Shown in pieces: positions 1 to 13,228 of a DNA stretch of 64,000 nucleotides. Position numbers and translations under genes: made by a program. The notes beneath the pieces are model-generated. The model ran no database searches. It was given only the letters and a program-made list of their open reading frames with translations, and was not told the origin of the DNA. Source of the DNA: Neospora caninum Liverpool (lineage: Eukaryota; Apicomplexa; Conoidasida; Eucoccidiorida; Sarcocystidae); NCBI RefSeq assembly GCF_000208865.1, contig NC_018397.1, positions 5,175,748 through 5,239,747 of the forward strand, read 5' to 3'. The first letter of the stretch is position 1. The number at the start of each line of letters is the position of its first letter.

Positions 1-2100
1 CTGCTACCACGTCTACAGTTCTGCTTTTCCTCTGTCTGTCAAACGCATTCTCCAATCGCAGCAATTGCAGACTTTGCGAAACAGCAAGAAGAGTGTATCA
101 AACAAGCGCGCGGATAAACCGCGTACTTCCCTGGAGTAACTATTCTCGAAAAGTGAGCGTACAGTACACCATCATGACGGTAGCTGACATTCAGTTTGCT
201 AGCAGTCGCCATGCAGGCACCTCGTGGAGTCAGCGTTACCACAAAAATCACAGGATCACTTTATGAAACAGAATGACAAAGAAAACACCACAACGTAGAT
301 CCGCTAATCAAGTGAAGTCCCGGGCACCTAGCATGTGGATGGTGTTGTATCCGGTGGTCTGCCAGAGACCCGATGTATCACTTATTGTGTGGCCTAACTG
401 GGCTTGAGGTCATGTGCGTCGCAGAGTTTGGTGTCAACTGGAATCCAGCTACCAGGGGCATTAACAGAAACAGAGAATGTGGTCCTGGTGAATGAAACAC
501 CTTCTGGTTTCCAGTCAGGGACCACGAAAGACCGCAGAGTAGACCGAATACAAAAAGTCTTATTTTAGGTCCGGCATTGTCGGACTAGATTGAAACTCTG
601 GTTCAAGTTCTGCCATACATACCACCGATCTGCAACGCTCTCTTGGGTGAGTAGAGGTCTGACTTAGCTGGATGTGCATGCGTCCATGTGTATGTTACCG
701 CTACCATGATTATGAACGGGTGTTCGCTCGTTTCGCCATCACCCAGCCCACAAGAAAATGATTCATCGAGCTCTTAGCTGGCGTTTGCCGCACCAGATAA
801 CGGACATTTTGCGAATGGATGGCTTCAATGAATCTCGTAAGGCTTGTGCGTCAGCCGTGCTGATCGGACACGATATTAATGACAGATTCCATAGCGGAAA
901 CAACAAGTTGCAAGTTGTCTTCGGTTGCTGTATTGCTGGCTTTTGTAAATCTATTAAAGTAGCAAAACTGCACTCACACCAGTTTGTACCTCACAGTGCT
1001 TCGTTCGATTCTGGTGACAACGGCGGTTTCCGCGCGCACCAGCGTCCAGAAATACAAGACGTATTTGAAGGAAACTGGACCGTTCCCCAAATGTCGAAAG
1101 GATTATGGTCATAGCTCCTTTGCTCTGCTGAGTTAGTATCGACACATACGCTGACTACTCAGTGACGAAACGCCCTTGGCATTTTTCACAACTTCGTCTT
1201 GTTGCACTACGCCTACAGGTGTGCCAGTCTGCTGTACTACCGTAGATACATCCGGATACCACTCCTGCATAATGAAGCAAATACCGGAGGTGAAACAGCC
1301 TCTACCTGACGCCGCGAGGGACTCATTTTGTCAAATGAGCTTGCATGCCATGAGCCGTGGCAGCCGAGTAATGCGGCAAGGTGTGACGTTTTTGCGCGGA
1401 CCTCTCCTCGTGCGACAAAGCACTTTCTGGCACTTACACAGTGATTCCAGCGAAGAACGTATTGCGTTGTGGGATGTGTAAAAACCCTTCGCCGAGCTGA
1501 AGCGGAAAGGAGCATTTCACTGCAGGCAATTAATCGTTTGAGACCAAAGATGAAGTAAGGTTGACTGCCGGAGGGGCGTCCCTGATAAAAGGTCGCACAG
1601 CGAAGAATGAGCATCAAATGAAGCCTTGACTAACGCTTATGATACGGGACATTGCAGATATTGTTCTGCCAGATACATGTTGCCGAGCAGGTGTTGATAT
1701 CGCGGCGCGCACATTGGCTCGAGATGAGGAAAAAGCTTGACCTAATGTCCGCAAAAATGGGGGCGGCATATACGCCACTTACAGTATTGAGGTGCGCCGG
1801 CGGCACTTTTTCTCGGGGTAAAATTTCAATCGGAAGACGCTTTGCGGTAAGGTCTTTTCACCTCTGAATGAAGTGAGCATTCGTGGCTCACGTAGTTTCA
1901 CCCTGTTGACACGAGCACAGCACCATGCGGCCATCGGCTCAAGTACTCCATTCTACACGACAATGGGGTTTCATGGTTCCATTGGCAGCACGATGCTTCC
2001 ATCGAGATGAGACGGAAGTCTTGTTGAGTCAGCTCATCATCTATTCTTCGAAGAATTCTGGACTGCTGGTTATGAGTCTCGTATATCCAGTGCTCCTACT
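1..2100. other. no gene recognised
   Basis: About 50% GC sequence with only short open frames on both strands and no conserved motif I recognise. I see no tRNA, rRNA, telomere-type TTTAGGG array or mobile element here. It may be intergenic, untranslated or belong to an unrecognised multi-exon gene. Confidence 0.5.
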
Positions 2101-2116
2101 AAGTAACGCAGAGTGC

Positions 2117-5100
2117 CCGTAAAAGAGAGGGCGCAACCCCGTCTCCTTCTTGCCGCGCTTCGAGTAGCGACACAAATGGTTTTGCTGGTCGGCCAGGACC
2201 TGCTAAGCCTCCAAGGGAGGAATCGGTCCTGAGCGCAGGGTCTCTGGACTCAGAAAGTGACACTACATCCACACGGAGCGCTTACAAGCCGCCGGAGCAA
2301 AATCAACGCTGGAAAAAAAGCATTGGGTAGAGGCGCTGCTGAGCAACAAGACTGGCCAACGGTCTCAAGACAGCGACCTGGAATGCAGCGACAAGATTGT
2401 GGACGTGTCGAGACGATTTGGGCACGCTAGCGAAATTCAGCCAGTCACGATAAGACAAACTGACATCCATTCCGTTGTTTTTACTGAATACGGAAGGAGG
2501 CAGGGATGCCACCAGTCGTGGCACAGTCGACTCCAATGGTTCGCGGAGTCGGCGTCTCGTGGCCCGTTAGGAAACCGCCTGGTGCGAGAGTCCAGAGACA
2601 TGTGAGTCAGTTACAGCCCAACAACCCTCACGCAGATTGGTTGCCAGGCCGAGCTGCTCGCCAAAGTAAGGTCGCCCGAACCCGAATGTCCTGGCCTTGC
2701 ATCCGTCTTTATCGGTTTCCGTCCTGCGTGGAGCTGCGGTAACAGCTCCGCCCTAGAAGACGGCGGGCCTTGATATTGTAGCCGAGTCAAGCCGCTCGGT
2801 AGCTTTTTATTCACGATGAGGCTGCCACAGTCTTGTGGTGCTGCTACGATACAGATGCGAGAACTGTAAGTCTGCTGGAGTGCGCGTAAGCTTCCGTGGT
2901 TGCTGCGCGCAGGATCGTCTCTCAACTGCCCAAAAGCATGCGTGGAGAAGGGCGGAAACGCCGGCTCTTTATGAGAAAGAACGCTTCTCTGTAAGCCAAC
3001 CAGCTTCGCTCTTCTGCATGTAACTGCGGCAATTTCTGGAAAAATGAGCGACGGCGAGGCGGCGGCGAATTTACCGTGCAATCGCCTGCTGTGGGGATAC
3101 AGATTCTCTCCTTCGTGGCGAAGTGGAATGGCGCCTTCGCAGCCTTCCTCTAACTAGCCAGTCTCTCTCTTCCGCGCGTTTGCGGTTTCTGCGACGAACG
3201 GACGCCTGAGCTTCGACGTGGCGGTGGTCTTTGTCGTGACGTCTGAGTGGCGCGTAATGTCGGAACTGGGTAAACGAGATAACGACTGATGCCTCGCCGG
3301 CGTCAAGAAGCTGCGAGTCCATGAAATGACTAGGAAATCAGAACCACACTTTACTAGTCGTCGCCGCCGCCTTTCGGGGTAGGAGAGTAGAATCTCAGCG
3401 TTCGAGAGCGTATCTAGAGAACGAATACTGGCACCAGTCGTCTCGTTCGCCTGGAGGTAGGTCTCGGACTAGACTAGCGAATCTCACCGACGTGAGAGAT
3501 GATCACAGTGGTGCGGCTGCCCACCGAGCGGACTTCTGAACCGTCGGGCGCCAGGCGTCGTTGGGCCATGTGGTATCCGAGTCGAAATTGCAGCTGACGC
3601 TCGAAGAACCCGGGCAGCGTACTACCAGCTTGCTTGGATGGCGAAGATCCGCCAGCGCTTTTTCGCCTGCTCCGCGACATCTTGCGGAGGTCGGCCCGGC
3701 CGCATGGCACAGGGAGGAACAGTCTCTGTCTGTGAACGGAGCGACGGCGGCTGTTTTCGCTCCGTGGCCACCCTACGTGGTCGAAACAAGAGATCTCAAC
3801 TGGCGCCGAGAGAACAACGCCGGTCTTCGTCTCATTTATTTTACCAGAAGCTAGAGTCACAGTATCGCTGCTTCGGCCGACACGTACGTACGAGCAGAAG
3901 CAACTCGTGCAGTCGCAGATCGCGGCAAGCGCTGAACGTCAGAGCCGCAAAGTTTTAAAACCACGTATCCTTCAAATACCGGGTTGGAGCTAGATCCTAC
4001 AAAAGTTCTTCGAAAACTGTGACAGGCCGATCGCACGAGAAAACGAAATTTGTTTGCCAGCCTGCCGTTCCAGGCTGTACCTTCCTGATCACAACTACTT
4101 ACCAGTGCAATCGACGAGGAGGTAGCACTAGAGGCGGCAGTCGAACACTCGGCGCCTTCTCCACAGCAGTTGTATTATCGTTTAAGGTCAGCTGTTCGCG
4201 CGATGCTGGAAGTTCGCTCAGGTCAAGCGGATACGGCTGCCGTTTTGACGTCAAATTCCCTGGTAGCCGGCCTGCTTAGGAGGTGACACGGAATTATACG
4301 CATATTTGCGCCGTCAAGCTTATCGCGCAAGAAAACGAGAAGCACAGCAGGATGAAACGTGGTGCGTCACGAGCTCGTGTCCATGTCCGCACGTCATGGC
4401 AGCTCTCTCACAGGCTTTGCACAAATCGTATCGGAACTGTTTTCATGCGATTACAGGGTGAAGCCCTCAGTGCCACCGACAAGCAATACGGCAGCACAAG
4501 ATGAGACAGCGTCCAATGACGAGGGCTTTGTTCGTGACGGGCTCGTGGGCGAGCCCGTTTTCACGACCGAGAGATGATAGGCAGTTGTCGGACGATTTAC
4601 GCTTCTATGGCTTCTATCGCAATAACGCAACCGGTACACTGGCGCTACTTTGGAACAATCCGTCGAGGTCCAGCCACGGCAAAGTGACACCAGCAGGCCG
4701 CCAAACAGAGCGGTTGAGCTTGCACTCCTGGCGCGCGCAGAAAACTGGAGGGCTACTCGTAACATCGACGATGTTCACCTGTGCATTCAGGATATGTGTC
4801 TTTATACTTCAGCATCTCTCGGCGGTTTACCGAGCCGTAGATGACCGCGGGACGGACGTCAGAAGGCATAGTCTTCTGGACAGGAGCCCGAAGCAGCTCC
4901 AATACGCGGCAAAGCTTTCGAAACAGTAAGTCCTTTGATGACGTCGCTTAGCGAATACCTGACTCAACCGATCATGGTTGTCAATACTTGCAGCAGGTAT
5001 CGGGTGAGGCGAAGCACATACAAGTACGCTCTCTCTGCCGGAAAGTTGCGGAACTGCCGCTCCGGTTGTTTAGTCAGATCCTTCTGCCACCATCGACGAC

Positions 5101-6178
5101 CGCGTGTGGGCGTGGGCAGGATCCATGGGATGAAGGTCCGATTGAGCTTAGGCTGAGCGCCTTTCTAGCTTCAACCTGCCACCTGGCGTAGATGTGCGTA
5201 GACATATGCAGATCTTCCTCTAATTGGGCTTCCAAGACTCGAAAAGCGAAAGTCGCCGAGATGTCTCCAACGGGAATGGGACTTTTTTCATTGGATATGC
5301 GTTGGCGCTGCAGCCCACTCGGATACCATTCCTAGAACTCCAGAACCAGCGTAGCTGCTCGCCATGGAAGGTTAGCGATATCATTAGACGGAATCACATA
5401 GAATGCTGTGTGTATAGTTTTTTTAATTTTCGAAACACCGTGGCATTTCTCGTATGCTGGATTAGGGTTTTTAGTCACGCGTCACAGAGAAGCTGTCAGA
5501 CAGTTGACAGCGAAAGGATATCCGTCGTACGTCGTGGCAGCCGGCCAGATGTTGCAGACCGTCGGATTAGAATATCATGGGTGAGATTTTGTCTGCCGGC
5601 CCTATAAAATATTGATCTCGTCGCGCCCTGAGCGCTGCTCTGTAAGCGAGCCCGCATGCTGAGTGGACTGTGTTTTCGTACCCCCTAGCCGTAGCGGGAA
5701 CCCGCCATGGCAGACATATTCTAATTGCGAAAATCGCTACTCATCTGTTCAGCTGTGTCTTGCGACTGCGGGGTCCTTGCTCGAGCAGGTTTTGACGAAT
5801 GGTCAAGATGCGGCAACAGACGGTGGCGCTGTGGTGGCTCCGTTGCACTCGTCTACCCGCAGCGAAACGCTCGCCGTGGGCTCTGAAGCGGCCGAATCAA
5901 CGACCCCCTACCTGGGCTTGCCCATTGCTCAGCTCGTAGTTATGAAACCAAGGGCACAACTTGTGGAGGACCAATCTCAAAAGGACTAGCCATCTGACCG
6001 TATGATGGCATCCTAAGAGACTTCAGCACCAACAGCAATTTAAGATACGCTCCGACATATATTGTGCATAATGAATATACCAACGCTACCATATTCTGGA
6101 GCAGAGTCAGCTGCAGATGTGGCTCAACCGACTTCGAAGGGTAGCAGTCCCATTGCCTTGTCGGCAGCAAAGCCGAAG
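2117..6178 (+). other. candidate multi-exon gene or remnant, weak
   Basis: Four protein-like stretches lie on the + strand with plausible splice borders. About 2,117-2,316 is Ser/Pro/Glu-rich, with a possible GTAGAG donor after Ser-Ile-Gly, and includes GFAGRPGPAKPPREES. From about 4,457 a stretch follows a pyrimidine-poor but usable AG and reads VKPSVPPTSNTAAQDETASN before a stop near 4,577. 5,789-5,935 is 49 whole codons between CAG and GTAGTT. 6,105-6,178 ends at AAG before GTAACG. The first and second stretches are phase-compatible. I recognise no domain, and open frames of this size also occur by chance at this GC content, so the call is tentative. An alternative reading is a decayed gene: a one-base change in the A7 run at 2,313-2,319 would keep the frame open for many more codons. 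Confidence 0.2.
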
Positions 6179-6199
6179 GTAACGAATCCTGGAGGAACT

Positions 6200-9100
6200 T
6201 GGAGCAGTCAACAACAGGAACCATATTGAGAATGAATAGACAAGACGCGACGTGACACCTACCATGCCGCATATCAGCAGCTGAGAAAAACAGTACCGCC
6301 CCGTGCCTCTTCCAACAAATGCAAGCTATCTCACCGAACTGCGTCCAAATCCAATACCTTGGAGTCGCTGGCTCAACAGCAGAACAGTCATCCTCACTGC
6401 CCTACTCTGATATTCCTTGGCGTCTACTGATCGTGCGGCTTGGCGCGGAGACACCGCATGGGTTTGAGGGAAGCACGGCCTAGAGGCGTCAAGGTCCGTG
6501 ATAACATCGATATGATAACACCAAAGAAGGCGTTCCGGGCTTGCGATTTTTTTGCATCATGGCTTGATTGACTTACGCCACGCTACAATGCATTTTTATC
6601 TTCCACGGAATTGACTCGCAGCCCGAAGTTTTTCTAAACAGGAAATGCTTTTTTTCGCGGACTCTGTTTGGCTCCTATCCTCTCGAATACGATCTACGTG
6701 TAAGACGGAGGTAGAGTCTCTTTGCCAGCAGAACACGCTGACCCCACACCCTTACCAGACGTCACCACCTCGACGTTAATCCGTGGAGAGGAGTTCAGGT
6801 AGAGAGCTGCAGATAACATGTCGCATCTTCGGGGCTGCCGACATATCTGCACAATAGTGTGTGTCACTTCCTCGTTCCTTCTCTCTGTCTTCAGGTTCCT
6901 CACAGATCTTCTGCCTCTTTCTTCACCGCAGGAGTTCGCTTTCCGCCAACCTCTCCCTCTTTTTATAGCTTGTCCGAAGCTCCGCCATCGTTTGGTAGCC
7001 TCAGGAGGCTATCACTGCTGCTAAGAATAACGCATCCTTTGCCCGGTACGTCAGACTGAGTGGACAGTTGAGATGAAATACATTGTCTCTTTCTCATTAA
7101 GGAGAAGAACGATTTTGGTCTCTACAATTTCGTTTTCTCTGGGAAGTATACATAACAATATCGTTCTCTGGTTCGGGCCTCGAAGGTATTTGACTTCAGG
7201 AACACCTAATATGGCAGCAGAACGAAGGACACGGAGGGTGCCACCTAAATGAGCAATGCTGCATTCCGTAGCCTAGGCTGTTGCGGTTGCCTTCTTGTCA
7301 CTTTTGTAGCCTCCGCTACTAAGGCTCTGCGTGGCACGTTATCGGTTTTAGGGGGTAAGCGGAAAGAGCGGTGACGGTGTCGACTTCTTAACATCACACC
7401 CACCGAGTATTATTATCAAGAGCACTGGACATGAACTGACTATGGTATCACGCGTGTATTACGTGTGGTCAATCGGATGTAGTACCACCGTGAGGATAAG
7501 CTAAGCAGCGGTCCGCGCTAGTTTCATAATTTGCCGTGTAGAGCGACATAAAGCCGAGTGCTCGTTTGCTCCCAGCCAAAATGTGCAGCGAAAGATAACG
7601 GGAAGCCAGTAACATTTTCTAATTTCATGCTTGGCATATGTCGATGTACCGTGAGGAAATGAGTGACTTCGTTTCGGCTAATCTACCCTCATAAATGACA
7701 TAATGTGTCAGGTTGTCCCAGGCTCCCCCCCGGCAGCTGCTGCACGGTTATCAACTAGGACCACGGTGCCCGTCCCTGTGTCCGTCGGCGCGCAAAGCAG
7801 ACAGTGTAGGACATCTGACAAACCAATGCGCAAACAGCAGACGGTCTCGAGGATATACTATACCAACTCTTTCTCGGAGGTCGTGTGGGACGAAAGGGGG
7901 CGACCGGTTGAGACGATGTCGCTCGGTATAAATTCTGGTAGCGTGTTAAAATTTGCCTCCGAATGTATTTCGACGTCCTGGCATGAAGGACTGAGATGTT
8001 CGAGAAAACATCGAACAAACCTAGATCAGCCCAACGAAAAAAAAACAGTGTCCTTCAAAGAGAAAAGTATGAAAAAGAATATTAAATTTGTTACGCTCCT
8101 TGGACCCCGGTATTATTACCGTTTGATAAGGCATTTTCTCTCTAAACTTGATCCGGGGGATGTTCAGAAGAAGCCTTGACCAAGCAGCGCTTATTTTGTC
8201 TGGTTTTGTTTTCTTAAGGGGGCTCATGCTTGGTGATCAAGTAAAGGCATAGACCACATTGAGATCAACTCTTGCGCAGGTAGTTCTCATTGCACCACAT
8301 CCAATTGGGGCGACTGCCACATGAGAAATGAGATGGATCAGCAAAGTCGTGGAGGGTAGCACCCCTAAAGGAGGCCATCTTTCCGACTATCTTGTAACCT
8401 GTGAAGAGATTCGAGGGGGCTGTTCATGGATGCGATGTCCATATAGAGTAGCAATCAATAGGCCTTCATGAGCGGAGGCTCCTATATTAGAGATTAAAAC
8501 GCAATGTGAGGGCAATTCAGGGTCCATTGACGTAAGCCAGCTGTGATTGCCAGCAGCCTTCAGGAAAACCGGAGCGTCACTCTTACGGGTGATACTGTAC
8601 GAAGGGACGGCACGCGTACGTAACCTGCCGTAGCTGTCGTTGGCAGCTATATTACGTCAACTCTTAAAGAAACTTATGAAACAGCTGCTTTTTCTCAGGT
8701 CAGTTCCCGATATGAAGAAGAATGTTGACTATTCCAGAGACCGGTTTGATCGTGACATTCGGTAAATGCAGCCTGAATTCGGACCCCCCGTGTGCAGACC
8801 ATCTTGTGGCCCAGTGGCAGTCGCGCCACGTCTCCGTGCTCTAACGTGTTGATCACGATTTCATGGAAAAAGGCCGCTGTGACGCACATCTCCTGCATTG
8901 GACGATGTCGCGCTGCGACACAAAAATAATGGATCGGTGTCGCCTGTAGCCTGCATGCAGACGTAGAATGCCGATTAACAGCGCCACATGCATCAGCCAA
9001 AAAAGCCTGGAAGTCTAGAGTAAACACATTACGGCTGTGCGACCCACGCAAGGCGGCGTCTCACAAAGAGCGTTGAGGTCCTGAAGATGGTCTGCTTGGT

Positions 9101-12100
9101 CGTTCATTCGGCGAAAGGGTGGCAATTCAGTACTTGCATATCCGGGATCGTTTTGCAGTTTGTCACCAGGAATGCCCCATCGGGTCCACAGTTTGCCTCC
9201 GTCAGAATGTGGAGTGGTACTTGTTTGGTTGTCAAACAGTGACAAATGCTCCATTGGTTGCATGCTTAGTTCAGGCAAGGAACTTCTATCCCTTAATTAC
9301 CGCGGAAGGTAGACGCCGTCCAGGCACCAGCAAAAGGCAGAGCATTCGCTTCCTGCAAAGACAGCAGCCAATGGTCATACTCACGAAAGTTTGAGCGTAA
9401 CATATACCGTCCACTGGGACTAATTGGGGACGTGTCCCGAGTTGGCTTGACGTGGCAACAGAGGCCAGGCAAAGACGTAGGTATCACGAACGTGACTTTC
9501 TTCCACTTCCTTCCAATAGTTGCTACCAGGATGTACTTGTAAGACGGAGACTGAAGTGACTGGCGTTGTCCCAGAAAAACATGGATGGACACCATTGAGT
9601 CAGAATCATTTAAATCTCCCCGTGCAACGTAATCATCTTGCTTCCACAGCGGAAGTCGAAAGAGGCTTCAACCATTTTCCTCGGTGGCATCTATCCTGCT
9701 CACGATACTTCCACTATTTCATTCTAAGGTGTGTTCCATTTGCTCGACTGTGGCAGTAGCCAAACGTGGCCAGCATGGGATCGGCTCTAAACCCATGGAA
9801 ATATTAATTCGAGAAAAAAATACCAGAATTTCGGAAACCCCAAGCACCTGAGAGGATGTCTCTCTCCAGTTCCAAATCAGAGCTTGTTTTCTGACTCTTG
9901 CATTCTGCTGCGTCTCCCCTTTTACTGTATGTGTTACTTTCTAGCAGATGTATAGTAAGATATTGCCTCGGAGGGCTTTCTTAGAAACGTCGGTGAGGCA
10001 ACACATCAATAAGGTTACACTGCAATGCGTCCCCCGTTCCGTAACGGCGGCAGCTGTTGTAGACACTTGTCTGTGACCATGCCCCAACGGGGGACCCCCA
10101 TCAATGCTATCGCCAACCTGTTAGCGGATAGTATATTTATCATGAGGCAAGCTCCAGACGAGCACCAATACAGCGTAGTTGTGTCTGCACAGAACTGGGA
10201 AAGGCAACAAGGAGTTTAATTCCAGACCTGGGATAGGGGAGAGTCAATCCAGCGACCATTCCCTGTGTCCTTAGCTAAGGTGACGTAGAGTATGGTATGC
10301 AGAAGGCGACTTACTTGAATACCAAGAACGGCGCACCTCCCATCAAAATGCGATTTGACTCCAGGTCAGGCACCTGATATAAAGGGCCTACACAGCTCCT
10401 TGCTCAATGAGTCTCATGCATCGCTACGACAACAAAGAGGCAGAATATGCCTCGTAGTGTAATTTATCACGTATTGAACAATACAGCCGAAAGAGGGTTA
10501 ATTTCCGACAAGGAGAGTGTTAAACATCATCAGCCACACCTGTGCCCCGCTGTTCAGAGCATTCGCTAGTAGTAGTGGTATCCAACCGTTGGAAACAGCG
10601 GCGCCTTCGTCGCTACTGTAGCTGAAAAGTAGCCTAGGCTACGTGTTTAACACTGTGCAACAGGAAGCCGTCCTACGCAATGGGGCCGGATGGGGCGCGA
10701 TCGGCGCGCGCCCCTGTGCTCTACCCCGGATGTGATACACTCCGTTACCTGTGTCTGTCTTGTGATTGGAAGCCGGGGAAACCTTCGTTTGCTGACCACG
10801 GGTCTGGAACACAGGTTACGGATGCCCAGTCCGTGGATCAGTTTGTGTCAGGTTGTGGGCGGCGGTATTTTGGCAGTCCAAAGGTAGGAAGATCCTTGTC
10901 TGGTACTTATGGTCCTCTCCGGAAGTCAGCCAAGGGGGGGGGGAATTGGGAAGAACCGTCTATGTTTGGAGACATTTCTGTCTCTGCCTGCGTACAACAG
11001 CCCGAAATTGAATGCTTTCACAAAACTTCGTGTCGAACATGGCATACACAACGGCTCGCGGCTTGGAGCATCGCCAACACGATACTGCGGTAGTGTCGCT
11101 GTAGATGCGTTTTTTTGCGTAGAGGTTAATATACAAACTGCGTTTGACTGTGGAGTATAAGTCTTCTCACAAGCAGCCTCTAATACCGAGCACGGGGAAT
11201 CATTGTTTTTTCGATCCAGCTGCTACTGCTACCAGCTAGGGTTTTGAAACTGGGAGGAGTGTCGTGCACTTCTTCCAGGTGATACGAAGATGAAAATGGC
11301 CAGCGCAAAGAACCGTGAGTGTCACCAGTGTGTTTATCACTAGCTTTCGTTTGATGTGGGTAATTACTGACTGTTACGCAGGAGGTAGGTATTTCTGACT
11401 CATAACAATGTTCAGCATATCGAAGGTCCTGCGTGTTAATGTTTGGTAGAACCTGTTAGGATGCTGCAGCACATGGATATGGTGCGACAGCCTGTCAGGG
11501 GTAAGTGAAGGGTGTTGGTAGTAGAAGTTACAAGCAGGCACCAGGAGCAGGCCATCAGGCAGACATTCCTTATTCGGATCGGGGTTCGCATTGGCAATCT
11601 GCACGTACTAACCGCAAGGAGTTGTCAGCTCTACTCGTACTCGTACTTCCTGCGTCTTCCACAAAACTAAAAGGCGGAGCGTTTCCGAGTTCTTAATCCA
11701 TTCCTAATCCTACCTACCACCTGCCTAAAAGGTATAATTCACCGAGAACTTCAAACATAATGCAGGAGAACCCAGTTATTGACCACACTTTTCAGGCTTC
11801 GCAAGCTATAAATTTCAAACAACCAGGCTTATATTGCTACAGAACATAGTTTGCTGAAGATTATCTATCTCGAATTTGGACACATTTGCTACGGTGATAG
11901 GGATAAAAACTCCACATGGCGTGGCAGTCGCCATGAGTCACACTGTGCTAGGGTTCGCATTAGCAAGTCGCAAGCAACGTCCCAGTGTGCCACAATCTTG
12001 CTCACACGCTACATAGCTACGGGTGTAACAATTGGACTGTGTGCTCACGGGACCACTGAACTTGAAGGCATGCAGACTGCCTTACCCTTATGGCCAGTTC

Positions 12101-12540
12101 GAATCGCTGCGACTCTGAGGAGACAAAACGACGAGTAACACAGTCACGCGTATTATGTACGAAAAGGAGATGCCTACAGGAAGTCAGATTCAGATGCAGA
12201 CGGGGCTGAAATGGAAAATAATATTTTGTTCTACGCAAGACGCTTTCGGTACTCGGCAGTGCGCCGACCCCTCTGTAGTGTATAAGTAGCGTCATGAGCC
12301 TCCCCTTTGAGGTAAAGCAGGAAATCAGTTGCGGCGAAGCGGTTCGATGCCTCCCCTGTGATAGAGTCATCTTCTGATAGATAGGGCCGTGAAACTGGCA
12401 AGCATTTATGTCGCGATTTGACGGCCAAGTGATTCTGACACGCACTGGTGCCTCCGTTGAACCTCGACCTCCCAGAGTCGGCGGCTTTGCGCATGCCCGC
12501 CTGTCAACTTGCGACGGCAAACCCGCGCAAGTTCCTCTGA
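6200..12540. other. no gene recognised
   Basis: No open frame over about 160 codons and no conserved motif on either strand. The longest frame (7,703-8,179, +) has no recognisable domain and a skewed Lys-rich end caused by local A-richness. A pyrimidine-rich stretch at 6,855-6,990 (+) resembles coccidian 5' untranslated sequence, but no coding region clearly follows it. Confidence 0.45.
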
Positions 12541-13228
12541 CCGACGGTGTCTTTTACTCTGTTGATGCTGCCACGCTGACTGCTACGCAGTGTCCCATCT
12601 TTTTCCGCCTTTTTAAAGCTTTCCCTCTCTGTATGGGGATTTGGTTTCCCTTGCTGTTAACTTCCGCGTTTTTCTCCCGCGGTGGCGTGGCCGTCGAGCC
12701 CCACATGCATCGACCGGGTTGCCGCGACTTGCTCTGTCGCTTCGGCGGGTAATTCGTTTGTGTGGATTCATATACAGATTTCTATATTCAGGGTCTGTCT
12801 ACAACCTCCCCAGCTCATATATTATGTCATGGCCCCTGTGGAGCCGTTCCGTTCCGAGTTCGAGTTTTCCGTCTGTGGACAGCGGTTGCATGCAGCGGCT
12901 TCCATACTGTGATAGCGAGGTGCTTGCGGGTTGACTGACGTTTCTTCCTCGTCTGTAACTCGAGTAGACAAGAAACTTCCCCACGGCTTCGTTCGTTCGC
13001 GTCGAGGTTTTCTTCCCCGCGCATAATTTAGCTAGGTTCTCTCGTCTGCTGCACGCCGCTCCATCGCACAGCGCGTTGAGCAATTAAGGCATACTTTGCG
13101 GAAGAAGATTCACTCCGGGCCTCGATACAAAACTGAACACTGATCGTTCGCCAGAAATTATCGGGAAGTCTGTCAGTTGCTCATCAGATCTGAATTCTTG
13201 TTTTGCCGTCACTTCCTAGCTGTTCGCC
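12541..13228 (+). promoter_or_regulatory. upstream region of the Sas10 gene
   Basis: This interval directly precedes the start codon at 13,229. It contains pyrimidine-rich runs (around 12,590-12,680 and 12,930-12,970) typical of coccidian 5' untranslated leaders, and no convincing coding sequence. The start site of transcription cannot be fixed from sequence alone. Confidence 0.35.

Noticed and set aside
5461..5475. Telomere-like TTAGGGTTT word
   Set aside because: A single occurrence with no array; chance.
12080..12105. tRNA T-arm-like GTTCGAATC word
   Set aside because: Flanking bases do not form the T stem and no acceptor or anticodon arm is found.
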